Shown: in pieces, positions 10,110 through 20,402 of the stretch
Position numbering within the stretch: the first letter of the stretch is position 1
How the letters are laid out: each line of letters starts with the position of its first letter
Source of the DNA: Nocardioides sp. B-3
GTDB taxonomy: Bacteria; Actinomycetota; Actinomycetes; Propionibacteriales; Nocardioidaceae
Length of the DNA: 64,000 bases
Reading direction: 5' to 3'
NCBI RefSeq assembly: GCF_024703895.1
Contig: NZ_CP087968.1
Span: 3,658,001 to 3,722,000, forward strand
Translations under genes and position numbers: made by a program
Notes under the pieces: generated by a model
Seen by the model: only the letters and a program-made list of their open reading frames with translations
Told to the model about the DNA's origin: nothing
Database searches by the model: none

Positions 10110-12815
10110 GTGACGAACACCGATGCCGAGACGAGCACTCCGCCGCCCCGGCACTGGGAGGCGGACGTCCTGCTGCGCGACGGCAAGACCGCACACATCC
10201 GTCCGATCAGGCCCGAGGACGCCGAGCTGCTGGTCGAGTTCTACAGCCGGGTCTCGGAGGAGTCGAAGTACTACCGCTTCTTCTCGCCGATGCCGCATCT
10301 CTCCGAGCGCGACGTCAAGCGCTTCACCCGGGTCGACTACGTCGACCGGGTCGCGCCTCGTCCTCACCAGCGCCGACAAGATGATCGCCGTTGGTCGCTA
10401 CGACACCGTCGAGCCGGGCAAGGCCGAGGTGGCCTTCCCCGGTCGAGGACGGCCATCAGGGCCGCGGCATCGGGCAGCTGCTGCTGGAGCACCTCGCGCA
10501 GGCGGGTCGCGAGCGCGGGGTCGAGCGCTTCATCGCCGAGGTGCTGCCCGACAACCGGAGCGATGATCCACACCTTCAAGGACGCCGGCTATCGCGTGGC
10601 CAGTCACTACGACGAAGGCGTGATGGAGCTCGAGTTCAGCATCGATCCCACCGACACGGCCGTGGGGGTGATGGCGCAGCGCGAGCACCGCGCCGAGTCG
10701 GCCTCGATCGAACGCTTCTTCCGTCCACGCTCGGTCGCGGTCATCGGCGCCAGCCGCCGCCGGACACCATCGGCCGGGCGTTGGTGCGGCACCTCGTCAC
10801 GGGCGGCTTCACCGGCCGGGTCTACGTCGTCAACCCGAGTGCCGACGCGGTCTCCGGCATGCCGGCCTACAAGACGGTCGGCGACATCCCCGGCGAGGTC
10901 GACGTCGCGATCGTGGCGGTGCCGGCGGACGCCGTACAGGACGTGGTCCTCGACTGCGCCGCCAAGGGCGTGCACGGGCTCGTCGTCATCTCCTCCGGCT
11001 TCGCCGAGACGGGTGAGGAGGGCCGGGTCCGGCAGCGCCGTCTCGTCGGGCTGTCCCGTTCCTACGGCCTGCGCCTGATCGGCCCCAACGCGCTCGGCGT
11101 GATCAACACCGACCCCGAGGTCAGCCTCAACGCGTCGCTGTCGGCGCTGATGCCGCCGCGCGGTCGCGCCGGCTTCTTCTGCCAGTCGGGTGCCCTCGGC
11201 TCCGCGATCCCGGAGAAGGTCAACAACCGGGGCCTCGGCCTGTCGACCTTCGTCAGCGCCGGCAACCGCGCCGACGTCTCGGGCAACGACCTGCTGCAAT
11301 ACTGGCTCGAGGACGACGCGACCGAGGTGGTCCTGCTCTACCTCGAGTCCATCGGAAACCCGCGCAAGTTCTCCCGCATCGCCCGTCGTGTCAGCCGTCG
11401 CAAGCCGATCATCGCGGTCCGGTCTGGCCGCAGCACCCGGGGCGTGCCCATGGGTCACGCGGTGCGCAAGATCGCCGCTCCCGGCCGGGCCGTCGACGCG
11501 ATGTTCCGCCGGGCCGGCGTGATCCGGTCGACACGCTGGAGGAGATGTTCGACGTCGCCCAGCTGCTGGCCCACCAGCCGCTGCCGCGCGGTCGCCGGGT
11601 CGCCGTCGTGGGCAACTCCGACGCCCTCGGGCTGCTCGCCGCCGACGCCGCCACCAGCGTCGGGCTCGTGGTCAACAAGCAGGTCGCCCTCGGTGCCGAC
11701 GCCGGTGCCGAGGACTTCGAGGACGCCCTCGACGCCGCCATCGACGACCCCGAGGTCGACGCCGTGGCCGCGATCTACATCCCCCGCTCAATGTCTCCGG
11801 CGAGGACGTCGCCAACGTGCTCGCGGCCGTCGGCGAGCAGTCCGACAAGCCGATCGTGTCGACCTTCCTCGGTGCCGAGGGCGTGCCGGAGCTGCTGCGC
11901 GTCCCCGACGTCGCCGGCTCGAGCGCCGGTCGCGGTTCGGTGCCGTCCTACCCGGCCGTCGAGGCCGCGGTGCGCGCGCTGGCGCGTGTCGTGGAGTACG
12001 CCGTCTGGCTGCGCACCCCCGAGACACCGGCCGCCGACGAGGAGCTCGTGGACCGGCAGGCGGCACAGCGGGTGGTCAACGAGCTGCTCATGCACCACCC
12101 CGAGGGCCATGACCTGTCGCTGTCCGAGCAGCGCCAGCTGCTGGCTGCGTACGGCATCGAGCTGTGGGAGACACTGCCGGTCGCCTCGCTCAAGGGCGCG
12201 ACCGCCGCGGGCAAGGACCTCGACTGGGACGTGGTGCTCAAGGCGACCGCACCCCACCTGCGGCACCGGCCCGACCCGGCCCACGTGTGGCGCAACATCG
12301 ACGGACCGGCGGACATGAAGGACGCCCGGGAGTCCCTCAACGAGCTGATCTCCGATCCGGAGAGCGCCGGGTTCGTCGTGCAGAAGAACGCGCCGCCGTG
12401 TGTGCCGGTCGGGATATCGTCCATGGAGGACCCGCTGTTCGGGCCGGTGCTGTCCTTCGGCATCGGGGGACCGCTGACCGAGCTGCTCGGCGACCGGTCC
12501 TTCCGGATCCCGCCGCTGGCCGAGCACGACGCGCAGGACATGGTCCGCGAGATCAAGGCGTCGCCGCTGCTCTTCGGCTATCGTGGCAGCGAGATCGTCG
12601 ACGTCACCGAGATCGAGCGGCTCGTGCGTCGCGTCGCGCAGATCCAGCACGACCTGCCGCAGGTGCGGGCGCTCGACCTGCCGCTGATCCTCGCGGGCGC
12701 CAACGGCGCGGCGGTGCTGGGCGGCTCGATCCGGATCGAGCCGGTGCTCGACCCGCGCTCCGACTGGTTCGTCCGTCGGCTCTCGACGCCGCCGGGGGAC
12801 ACGCTGCCCGACTGA
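10110..12815 (+). CDS. GNAT acetyltransferase fused to NDP-forming acyl-CoA ligase
   Basis: About 902 residues. An N-terminal GNAT domain (1-190; HIRPIRPEDAELLVEFYSRV, EDGHQGRGIGQLLLEHL) is followed by a CoA-binding domain (205-330; RPRSVAVIGASRR), a succinyl-CoA-synthetase-like domain (350-500; GRAGFFCQSGALG, SAGNRADVSGNDLLQYW) and an ATP-grasp domain (from about 650). Such fusions are protein lysine acetyltransferases of the Pat type; the CoA-ligase part may be regulatory or sense acyl-CoA. The GTG start is at 10110. Six single-base breaks occur, near 10350, 10440, 10558, 10755, 11525 and 11787; at 10440 CCCCGG stands where CCTGG is plausible. Confidence 0.82.
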
Positions 12816-12844
12816 GGCGGTTGCCTGCGTGACAGACTGCGCCC

Positions 12845-13423
12845 ATGCGCAGCAAGACGTCCGACACCGGACCAGCGGGAGACCTCAGGCGGGCCATCGA
12901 CCACACCGGCTACTACCCCGAGGTCGTCTCCGACGGAGTGTTCTCGGCGGTGGGCGGCGAGGAGCTGGTGGCGTACTACCTGCACCACGAGCCGACGTTC
13001 GACCGCGACGAGGTGCGCCGCCATCTCACGGTCGCGGTGCTGACGCCGACGCGGTTGATCCCGGCGCACACCGACGAGCACCCCGGTGACGACCTGCTGC
13101 CCGACCCGTACACCTCGACCTCCACCGAGGCGGTCTCGCTGACCACGATCCGCTCGGTCGTGGTCACCCGGATGATCGCCAACCCCACGGCCGGCCCGTC
13201 CTCGCCCGCCGAGGCGGTCGTGACCGTCGGCTGGGGTGGCGTCGGTCGAGTCGACCTCGAGCCGGCCGGCTGCGCCGACCCCGAGTGCGACGCCGACCAC
13301 GGCTACACCGGCGTCATCGCCGGCGACGACTTCTCCCTGCGCGTCTCCGCGGCGGCCGACGGCGGCGACGCGGTCGGCAAGCTGCTGGGCTTCGCCGAGG
13401 CGCTGTCCTCCCTGACCCGGTGA
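12845..13423 (+). CDS. DUF5998-family protein
   Basis: Intact 192-residue cytoplasmic protein of an actinobacterial family (DUF5998) often found directly before a phosphodiesterase-type enzyme. Recognisable blocks are AIDHTGYYPEVVSDGVFSAV, VAVLTPTRLIPAHTDEHPGD, TEAVSLTTIRSVVVTRMI, and a CADPECDADHGYTG segment with two cysteines and a histidine that might bind metal. Its TGA overlaps the GTG of the next gene (GTGA), so the two are co-translated. The function is unknown; the annotation phosphodiesterase sometimes given to it probably comes from its neighbour. Confidence 0.7.
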   Translation: MRSKTSDTGPAGDLRRAIDHTGYYPEVVSDGVFSAVGGEELVAYYLHHEPTFDRDEVRRHLTVAVLTPTRLIPAHTDEHPGDDLLPDPYTSTSTEAVSLTTIRSVVVTRMIANPTAGPSSPAEAVVTVGWGGVGRVDLEPAGCADPECDADHGYTGVIAGDDFSLRVSAAADGGDAVGKLLGFAEALSSLTR

Positions 13424-14552
13424 GCGACCTCGGCTTCCAGCTTCCGGCGTACGGCGAACGGTCGCTCGGCGACGTCGTGCCGGCCGTCGCCCGCGCTCTT
13501 GGAGTGGACGCCGGGGTCGCCGGTGCCGCGCCGACGGAGCTGGTCCTGCCCGACGCTGCGGCGTACGTCGTCTTCCTGATCGACGGCCTCGGCTCGGAGC
13601 TGCTCCGGCGCTACGGCCACGTCGCGCCCTTCCTGTCGTCGCTCGTCGAGGGCGGCGCCGTGGGCACAGCAGGTGTCCCGTCGACCACGGCCACCAGCCT
13701 GACGTCCTTCGGCACGGGGCTGGTCCCCGGTGCGCACGGGCTGATCGGCTACACCGCCCGGATCCCCGGCACCGACCGGTTGATCAACCACCTCAGCTGG
13801 GACAAGCAGGTCGACCCGCTGGTCTGGCAGCCGCACCCCACCGCTTTCGCCCGGCTGACCGCGGCGGGCGTGCACGTCGCCGTCGTCAACAAGCGCGAGT
13901 TCGGCGGCTCCGGCCTGACCGTTGCCGCCCACCGTGGCGCGACCTACATCGGCGCCGACCGCGTCGGTGAGCGGATCGCGGCGATGGTCGACGCGGCGAC
14001 GTACGCACCCTCGCTGACGTACGTCTACGACTCCGACCTCGACTGGACCGGCCACAAGTTCGGCGTCGCCTCGACGCAGTGGCTCCAGCAGCTCGCCATG
14101 GTCGACGCGGAGGCGGAGCAGATGCGCGACGCGCTGCCACACTCCGTGCGGCTGGTGGTGGTGGCCGATCACGGGATGGTCGACTCCGAGCTCTCCTCGC
14201 GCGTCGACGTCGACGACGTCCCGGAGCTGCGTGACGGCGTGGCACTGCTGGGCGGCGAGGCACGGTTCCGGCACCTCTACTGCTCGCGCGGGTCGGTCGA
14301 CAACGTGGTCGCGACGTGGCGCGAGGTGCTGGGCGACAAGTCGCTGGTGCTGACCGCGACGACGCCGTCGCGCGTGGCTGGTTCGGCGAGGTCTCGCCGG
14401 GCGTGCTGCCCCGCGTCGGCGACGTGCTGGTCGCGTGCCGCGGTGATGCCGCGATCGTCTCGACGGTCGACTTCCCCTACGAGAAGAAGCTGGTCGGCCT
14501 GCACGGCTCGCTGACACCGGCCGAGATGCTGATCCCCATTCTCGTCAGCTGA
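13420..14552 (+). CDS. Alkaline-phosphatase-superfamily phosphodiesterase / nucleotide pyrophosphatase
   Basis: About 377 residues of the type I phosphodiesterase/NPP family. Metal and nucleophile motifs are present: FLIDGLGSELL near residue 50, the threonine nucleophile segment VPSTTATSLTSFGTGLVPG, YDSDLDWTGHKFG and VADHGMVD. No signal peptide is seen, so it is probably cytoplasmic. The GTG start overlaps the DUF5998 stop. One frame break near 14362 (a lost C) is followed by RDDAVARGWFGEVSPGVLPR. The substrate is unknown. Confidence 0.8.
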
Positions 14553-14573
14553 CGGGGCCACTATGGTCGTCGC

Positions 14574-15490
14574 GTGTCGATGACCGTGAACGAACGACTC
14601 GACCGCTACCGCGCCGAGGGCCTCGCGGAGGTCGAGGGCTGGTTCGAGCCCGAGTCGGCCGAGGTGATGGCCTCGCTGCTCGTCCACCAGCTGTCACTCG
14701 GCTCTGGGCGGCGGGGTGGCCGAGATCGGCGTCCACCACGGCCGGTCCTTCCTGTTGCTGGCCAACGGGCTGGCGGCGGGGGAGCCCGCCGTCGCCCCGG
14801 ACGTGTTCGAGCACCGGGGAGCAGAACGCCGACCACTCGGGCAAGGGTGACCGCTCCCGCTTCGAGCAGAACCTCGCGCGCTGGGCGCCGTCCGTCTCGG
14901 TGGCGATCGTCGCGTCCTCGAGCCTCGACGTCACCGTGGCCGGGGCGCGTGAGGTCTTCGGCCGGCCGCGAATGTTCTCGGTCGACGGCGGCCACACCGC
15001 CGAGATCACGCGGCACGACCTCCTCCCCGGCCGAGGCCAGCGTCGCCGAGGGTGGGGTGGTCGTCCTCGACGACCTGCTCAACGGCCACTGGCTGGGCGT
15101 CCTGACCGGGACCGCGACCTACCTCCTCGACGAGCCGGGGCTCGTGCCGTTCCTTCGCTGTCGCCCAACAAGCTCTACCTCACCGACGGGCCGGACGCCG
15201 CCGCCAGCTACGCCGGCCACCTCCGCTCCGCCCTGCCCGACCTGCTCGGCAAGCGCGACGTCGAGTTCTTCGGGACGACCATCGACGTCTACGGCCGGGG
15301 TGCGCCCCGGCACGCCAACGGTCGTCCGGCCGGGCCCGTTCCGGAGGTACGCCGTGCGCGGGCCGCCGCCCGCCGGGCTCGTCGCGAGGTCGCGGACCTG
15401 ACCGACCAGCTCGCCGCCGTACGCACCTCTGCGTCGTGGCGCGCGACCGCGCCGTTGCGCGGCCCGGGCAGGCTGGTCAGGCGCTCCTAA
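14574..15490 (+). CDS. Class I SAM methyltransferase-like protein with envelope-type tail
   Basis: About 305 residues. VAEIGVHHGRSFLLLANGLA is a methyltransferase nucleotide-binding strand-loop, followed by MFSVDGGHTAEITRHDL, GGVVVLDDLLNGHW and PNKLYLTD, as in the Methyltransf_24/cephalosporin-hydroxylase-like group. The tail carries a charged helix and TSASWRATAPLRG, a signature common at the ends of actinobacterial surface-glycan enzymes. The start is GTG 14574 or ATG 14580. Breaks near 14706, 14806 (CCAGG read as CCGGGG), 15022 (CCTGG read as CCCCGG) and 15160. The last four bases overlap the convergent thymidine kinase. Confidence 0.65.
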
Positions 15491-16140
15491 CCGAAGGGCA
15501 GGGGCTCGGGTGCCAGCGAGACGGCCTTGGCGCGCGCCGCCGTCAGGTTGCGGCGGTGGTGCTGGCGGCAGAGCACCTCGTAGGCCACGTGCGCCGGCGG
15601 CTCATCGGCGGCCTCGACGTCACCGACCACGACGACGTCACCCTCGGTGACCATCACCCCGTCCTCGGTGCGGGCGTTGTGGGTGGCCCGCTTGCCGCAC
15701 CAGCACAGGGCCTCGACACGGAGCACGTTCATCCGGTCGGCGACCTCGACGAGGCGGCGGCTGCCCGGGAAGAGCTGGGTGCGGAAGTCGGTGAGGATGC
15801 CGAACGCGAAGACGTCGATCTGCAGCTCGTCGACGACCTTGGCCAGCTGGTCGATCTGGTCGGGCGTGTAGAACTGGGCCTCGTCGCAGATCAGGTAGTC
15901 GATCCGGCCGCCGGCGGTCAGCGACGAGACGACGTAGCGCCAGAAGTCGAAGTCGGGTGCGACCTCGAGGGCGTCGTGCGTCAGCCCGAGGCGGCTGGAG
16001 AGAACCGCCCGGCCGGCCCGGTCGTGGCTGGTGAAGATCCGCCCGACGCGACCGCGCGCGGCGTGGTTGTGGTTGGTCTGCAGCGCCGGGGTCGACTTGC
16101 CGCTGTCCATGGTGCCGGTGAAGAAATGCAGTTCAGCCAC
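15487..16140 (-). CDS. tdk: Thymidine kinase (class II)
   Basis: Intact 217-residue cytosolic enzyme that phosphorylates thymidine in nucleoside salvage. The P-loop is FFTGTMDSGKST near the N-terminus. A DEAQF motif (LICDEAQFYT) and the C-terminal zinc site (CWCGKRATHN, CRQHH) mark the TK1-like class. The GTG start is at 16140. Residues STPALQTN stand where relatives have STLALQTN: the codon is CCG in ACCCCGGCG, exactly what a misread CCTGG would give. The stop overlaps the end of the convergent methyltransferase gene. Confidence 0.92.
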   Translation of the reverse strand: MAELHFFTGTMDSGKSTPALQTNHNHAARGRVGRIFTSHDRAGRAVLSSRLGLTHDALEVAPDFDFWRYVVSSLTAGGRIDYLICDEAQFYTPDQIDQLAKVVDELQIDVFAFGILTDFRTQLFPGSRRLVEVADRMNVLRVEALCWCGKRATHNARTEDGVMVTEGDVVVVGDVEAADEPPAHVAYEVLCRQHHRRNLTAARAKAVSLAPEPLPFG

Positions 16141-16154
16141 GAGGCGAGATCTTG

Positions 16155-16475
16155 TCACATCTCGCGGCTGCTCCTGCGCGCCAGCCACGCGCCGATGGCC
16201 CAGTGCAGCACCAGGTTGACCGGGGCAGTAGCGGCCGGGAAGAAGAAGGACCGGGCGCTGGGACAGGTGCCGTTCAGTAGCGGCCACGACCACGGCAGCC
16301 CCGCAGCGCCGGTCGCCATGATTCCCAACCCGGCGCCGATGTTGGCGTCGGGTGTCGCATAGATCGTGATTGACGCGACGTAGTAGGGCACCACGAGGAC
16401 GATGAACGTGGCATGGAGGCCGAGCAGCAGTTTTCGCATGCGTCTGACTGTTGTGTCGCCGCCATTCGCGGTCAT
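16155..16475 (-). CDS. Small membrane protein, SCO4225-like
   Basis: About 95-107 residues with three hydrophobic helices: LLLGLHATFIVLVVPYYVAS, AGLGIMATGAAGLPWSWPLL and APVNLVLHWAIGAWLARR. The sequence GLPWSWP resembles the SCO4225 family of actinobacterial membrane proteins, which has no assigned role. Start candidates are the ATGs at 16475 and 16439 (MRKLLLGL). It lies 14 bases before tdk on the same strand and may share a transcript. Confidence 0.6.
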   Translation of the reverse strand: MTANGGDTTVRRMRKLLLGLHATFIVLVVPYYVASITIYATPDANIGAGLGIMATGAAGLPWSWPLLNGTCPSARSFFFPAATAPVNLVLHWAIGAWLARRSSREM

Positions 16476-16621
16476 GAGCACGACTGCTCAGGGCCGGGGG
16501 CCACAACCGACGGTTTGAGTGCTCGCAGCCCGGTGTGTCGATTCCGAGCGCGTGCGTGTCGCGCGCTTCTGTCGCGTTGAGTGGCCCCTCGCGTGGATGT
16601 CAGCGGCGCTACGGTTGCCCT

Positions 16622-17428
16622 GTGAGTTCACCGCTGATCTCGGTCTCCGAGCTGTCCGCTCTGCTCGGCACGGTCACGCTCCCGGACGTGCGCTACCGGA
16701 TGGGCGGACCGACGGGTCGCGACGAGTTCTCCGCAGGCCACGTCCCCACTGCGGCGTACGTCGACATGGACACGCAGCTCTCGAGCGCTCCCGGCGACCC
16801 GGTGGACGAGAGGGGCCGCCACCCGCTGCCCGACCCGGACGTGTTCCTCGCGGCCATGCGCGCCTCCGGGGTGAGCGCCGACGTGCCGGTGGTGGTCTAT
16901 GACGACTGGCAGGGACGAGCCGCCGGACGAGCGTGGTGGCTGCTGCGCGACTACGGCCACCCGGACGTGCGGGTGCTGGACGGCGGCTGGACGGCGTGGG
17001 TCGAGGCCGGGGGCTCGGTCTCGACGGAGAACGAGCCCCCGGTGGTCGGTGACTTCGAGGGGAGACCCGGCACGTTGCGCGTCGTGGACGCGTCGAACGT
17101 TGCCGACGTTGAGGTGCTGGTCGACGCCCGCGCCCCTGAGCGCTACCGCGGTGACGTGGAGCCGATCGACCCGGTCGCCGGGCACATTCCCGGCGCGGTC
17201 AACGTCGACACGTCGCGCAACCCGGCGCCCGACGGCACCTTCTGGTCGGCGGACGAGCTCCGCGACCTCTATGCGTCCGTCGGCGCCGTACCGGGCGCTG
17301 ATGTCGCTGCCTATTGCGGCTCCGGCGTCACCGCGACCCACGACCTGCTGGCCCTCGCGGTCGCCGGCGTGGACGCGGCGCTCTACCCGGGGAGCTGGTC
17401 GGGATTCGTGGCGCGACCCGCTCGGTAG
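16622..17428 (+). CDS. Thiosulfate/mercaptopyruvate sulfurtransferase (two rhodanese domains)
   Basis: Intact 268-residue protein. The N-terminal rhodanese domain is inactive (VVVYDDWQGRAAGRAWWLL, Asp where Cys would be). The C-terminal domain has the active loop AAYCGSGVTATHDL with its cysteine near residue 235. It transfers sulfane sulfur to cyanide or thiols; the natural acceptor is not evident. The GTG start is at 16622. Its TAG stop is the first three bases of the left arm of the hairpin at 17426-17484, so gene end and terminator overlap. Confidence 0.9.
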   Translation: MSSPLISVSELSALLGTVTLPDVRYRMGGPTGRDEFSAGHVPTAAYVDMDTQLSSAPGDPVDERGRHPLPDPDVFLAAMRASGVSADVPVVVYDDWQGRAAGRAWWLLRDYGHPDVRVLDGGWTAWVEAGGSVSTENEPPVVGDFEGRPGTLRVVDASNVADVEVLVDARAPERYRGDVEPIDPVAGHIPGAVNVDTSRNPAPDGTFWSADELRDLYASVGAVPGADVAAYCGSGVTATHDLLALAVAGVDAALYPGSWSGFVARPAR

Positions 17429-17484
17429 TCCAGTGGCAGATGGCTGACAGATTGATCATCAGGCAGCCATCTGCCACTGGACTA
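17426..17484. terminator. Long perfect hairpin between convergent genes
   Basis: A 21-base arm (17426-17446, starting TAGTCCAGTGGC) pairs perfectly with 17464-17484 across a 17-base loop containing the palindrome TGATCA. It lies between the rhodanese (+) and MOSC (-) genes and could end transcription from both sides. There is no U-tract, as is common in actinobacteria. Confidence 0.75.
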
Positions 17485-17519
17485 CTGCGGGGGGCATTGC
17501 TTGACCGACGGTCACGGCG

Positions 17520-18355
17520 TCAGGAGACCTCGACGGCCTCGCCCACACTGATCCGGCCGGTGGACCCGGGGACCAGGTGGATCGCGAACATCGTCTTGTG
17601 GTCGAACAGCCGGTGTCGGGCCAGTGTGCGGATCGGCTCCTTGCCGGTCATCAGCGAGGCCAGGTCGATGGTCGTCATCACGCACCGGTCGGTCGGCTTC
17701 GCGACCCGGAACCGGACATCGCCGATCACGACCGAGGTCCAGTGGTCCTCGCCGAACGGTTCGTCGCCGTCGACGACGAGGTTGGGCCGGAAGCGATCCA
17801 TCGGCAGGGGAGCGGGCGGCTCCTCGCCCCGCTCCAGCGCCCCCTCGGTGATCCAGTCGTTCAGCTGGCGCAGGGACGACTCGGACGCGATCGTGATCGG
17901 ATAGCCGTCGGCGTACGCCGTGAAGTCCTCGGGCCGCGAGTGAGCGGGGTTGAGGGTACGGCGCGTGGGGTCGTCGCACCACACGAGCCGGACGTCGTCG
18001 CGGCCCAGCGTCTTGCGCACCCGGGCATCCGCCTCCGCGCCGGCCGGGATGCCCTTGAGTTCCTGTGAGTGCACCTTGGTGCGGGTGAGAGAGCCGGTCG
18101 GCTCATCGAGCATCAGGTCGGGCAGGTCGGTCGCCCGCAGCCGCAGCGCGGAGCCCAACGAGGGGTCCGTTGCCGGCGTGTCCGGCGTGATCGCGAAGAG
18201 GCCGTGCTCCTCCCGGGCGGTGAGCACCACGCCGTCGGCATCGACGACCCCCACGACCGGTCGGTCGCGAGCCCGCCGAAGAGCACGTCCGCCGACGAGA
18301 CCGGCCGGATCGCCATGCTCTTGACGGGGTGGATGTTGAGCGCCGTGAGTCTCAC
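17520..18355 (-). CDS. MOSC-domain protein
   Basis: About 278 residues. The N-terminal beta-barrel begins VRLTALNIHPVKSMAI and the MOSC part includes RLVWCDDPTRRTLNP, GYPITIASESSLRQLNDWI, MDRFRPNLVV and RFRVAKPTDRCVMTTID, with the conserved cysteine. MOSC proteins bind molybdenum cofactor and act as sulfur carriers or N-hydroxy-reducing enzymes (MTARC/YcbX type). The GTG start at 18355 overlaps the stop of the upstream reductase gene. There is one break near 18272 (G-run). Confidence 0.8.
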
Positions 18356-20355
18356 CAGTGGATCCCCTTGAAGACCTTCGCCAGCATGATCTGCTCGGAC
18401 TCGCGGGTGCCGCCGTCGGGCGTCTGTCCCTTGGCGGCCGCCGAGTCGGGGAACACGTGGTAGGCCATGTTCAGCAGCCGAAACGCCGCTTTCGGCGCCA
18501 CCGTGTGTGCGATCGCGCCGACGTTGCCGAGCGCGGTGTTGATCTCGTGCGGCCGGTCGACCATGGCCCGGATGAGGATGTCGGCGGCCCGGGCCGGCGA
18601 GATCGTGGGGAACTTGTCGTAGAGCTTGGTCGGAGCGATCATCGGCGTCCGCACCAGTGGCATGTGGATGTTGGTGAAGGTGACGCCGTTGCCGACGACC
18701 TCGCTGGCCACGACGTTGGACCACGAGTCGAGGGCGGCCTTCGAGGCGACGTACGCGGAAAAAGCGGGGGATTGGTCTGGACGCCGATGGAGCTGACGTT
18801 GACGATGTGGCCGGACTTCTGCTTCTGCATCGCGGGCATCAGCCCCATGATCAGCCGGATCGCACCGAAGTAGTTGAGCTGCATCGTGCGCTCGAAGTCG
18901 TGGAAGCGGTCGTAGGAGAGCCGCAGCGACCGGCGGATCGAGCGGCCGGCGTTGTTGATGACGAAGTCGATCGACGGCAGCTCCGCGCTCATCTGCGCGC
19001 ACAGGGCGTCGATCGCCTCGGAGGTCGGACAGGTCGCACGGGTAGACGTGGGCCTGCCCACCGCGCTGCTCGATCAGCGCCCGGGTCTCCTCGAGCTTGT
19101 CCTTGCCGCGAGCGACCAGCACCGGGATGCCGCCGCACTGCGCGACCTTGAGCGCGGTCACCGGGCCGATGCCCGACGATGCGCCGGTGATGACGACGTG
19201 CTTGCCCTCGAGAGCCGCGCGGTTGGTCGAGCTGCGACCCGTCGTCTCGTCGAGGTTGTCCTCCCAGTAGCCCCACAGCGTGCGGGCGTAGGACTCCGTG
19301 TCGGGCACCGCGATGCCCGAGCCCGCGAGCGCTTCTTCCGTACGGCGAGAGTCGAACACCGCCGTGAAGCTGGTGTGGCCGACGACCTCGGCCGGGATGC
19401 CGGCACGCCCGATCGTCTGGTCGAGCAGGAGCTGGATCGGCCCCGAGCGGACCAGTGCGCCCACCATCGTCGAGGGCCGCAGCGGCCGCGGCACCAGCTT
19501 GGAGGCCGTGACCCGTCGGTCGATCGGGGTGGCGAAGCGCGGTGCCCCGGCGGCGGCGCAGAACAGGCCGATCGTCTCGACGACCGGCTGCGGCTCGGGG
19601 TTGACGAGGTGGAACGCCTCGCCGTCGTGGCCCGGGGCGTGTGCCGGGTGGTCCATCGCCTTGGCGACGTAGTCGACGGGCACGACATTGGTGTCGCCGA
19701 GATCGACCCCGACCGGGGGCAGCCGGGCAGGGGAGGTTGTCGCGCAGCAGCTTGAGGACGGGGAAGAAGTAGTAGGGACCGTCGACCTTGTCCATCGCGC
19801 CCGTCTCGGAGTGCCCGACCACGATCGCCGGGCGGTAGACCCGCCACGGCACGGTCGACTCGTCACGGACGATCGCCTCGGACTCGTACTTCGTGCGGTG
19901 GTAGGGCGACGGCAGGTGCTGTCCCTCGGCGAACATCGTCTCGTCGAAGGTGCCGCGGTAGTCGCCGGCCGCGGCCACGCTGGAGACCCGGTGGAAGCAG
20001 CCGGCGCTCACCCGGCCCGCCGGGGGCGAGCGCGTGGCAGGGTGCCGTCGACGTTCATGGCGTCGTTGGTGGCGTCGTCGGCGGTCATGTCGTAGATCGC
20101 CGCGAGGTGGAAGAAGTGGTCGATGCTGCCCGCGTTGGCGTCGACCCACGCGGCATCCACGCCCGGGCCGGGCGCGCCGAGGTCGCCCTCCACCGGGATC
20201 ACCCGGTCGGTGCCCCAGCGCCGGATCAGCGCGTCGATGCGACCGCGCGAGCCCGGGCGGACGAGGACGAAGATGTCCCCCTTGCGGTGGTCGAGGAGCT
20301 CCTCGACGAGGTGACGGCCGATGAAGCCCGTGGCTCCCGTGACGAAGTAGGACAT
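18352..20355 (-). CDS. Two-domain SDR protein, AcrA1-like fatty acyl-CoA reductase
   Basis: About 668 residues with two Rossmann domains. The N-terminal extended SDR starts MSYFVTGATGFIGRHLVEEL and has a YHRTK catalytic pair. The C-terminal classical SDR has GASSGIG (near 400), NNAGRSIRRSL and AYVASKAALDSW. This architecture matches mycobacterial Rv3391 (AcrA1), linked to acyl-CoA reduction to fatty alcohol and wax or mycolate metabolism. It is translationally coupled to MOSC (GTGA overlap). Breaks near 18775 (T-run), 19030, 19730 and 20027 (CCTGG read as CCCCGG) are consistent with errors. Confidence 0.78.
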
Positions 20356-20402
20356 GCTCGGAGACTAGTGAAGGACTTCTCCGCTGACGAGGACGAAGAT
20401 CA

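Noticed and set aside
10110..12815. Separate acetyltransferase and acyl-CoA synthetase genes
   Set aside because: The frame changes are single-base, no start or ribosome site occurs between the domains, and the fused layout is a known family.
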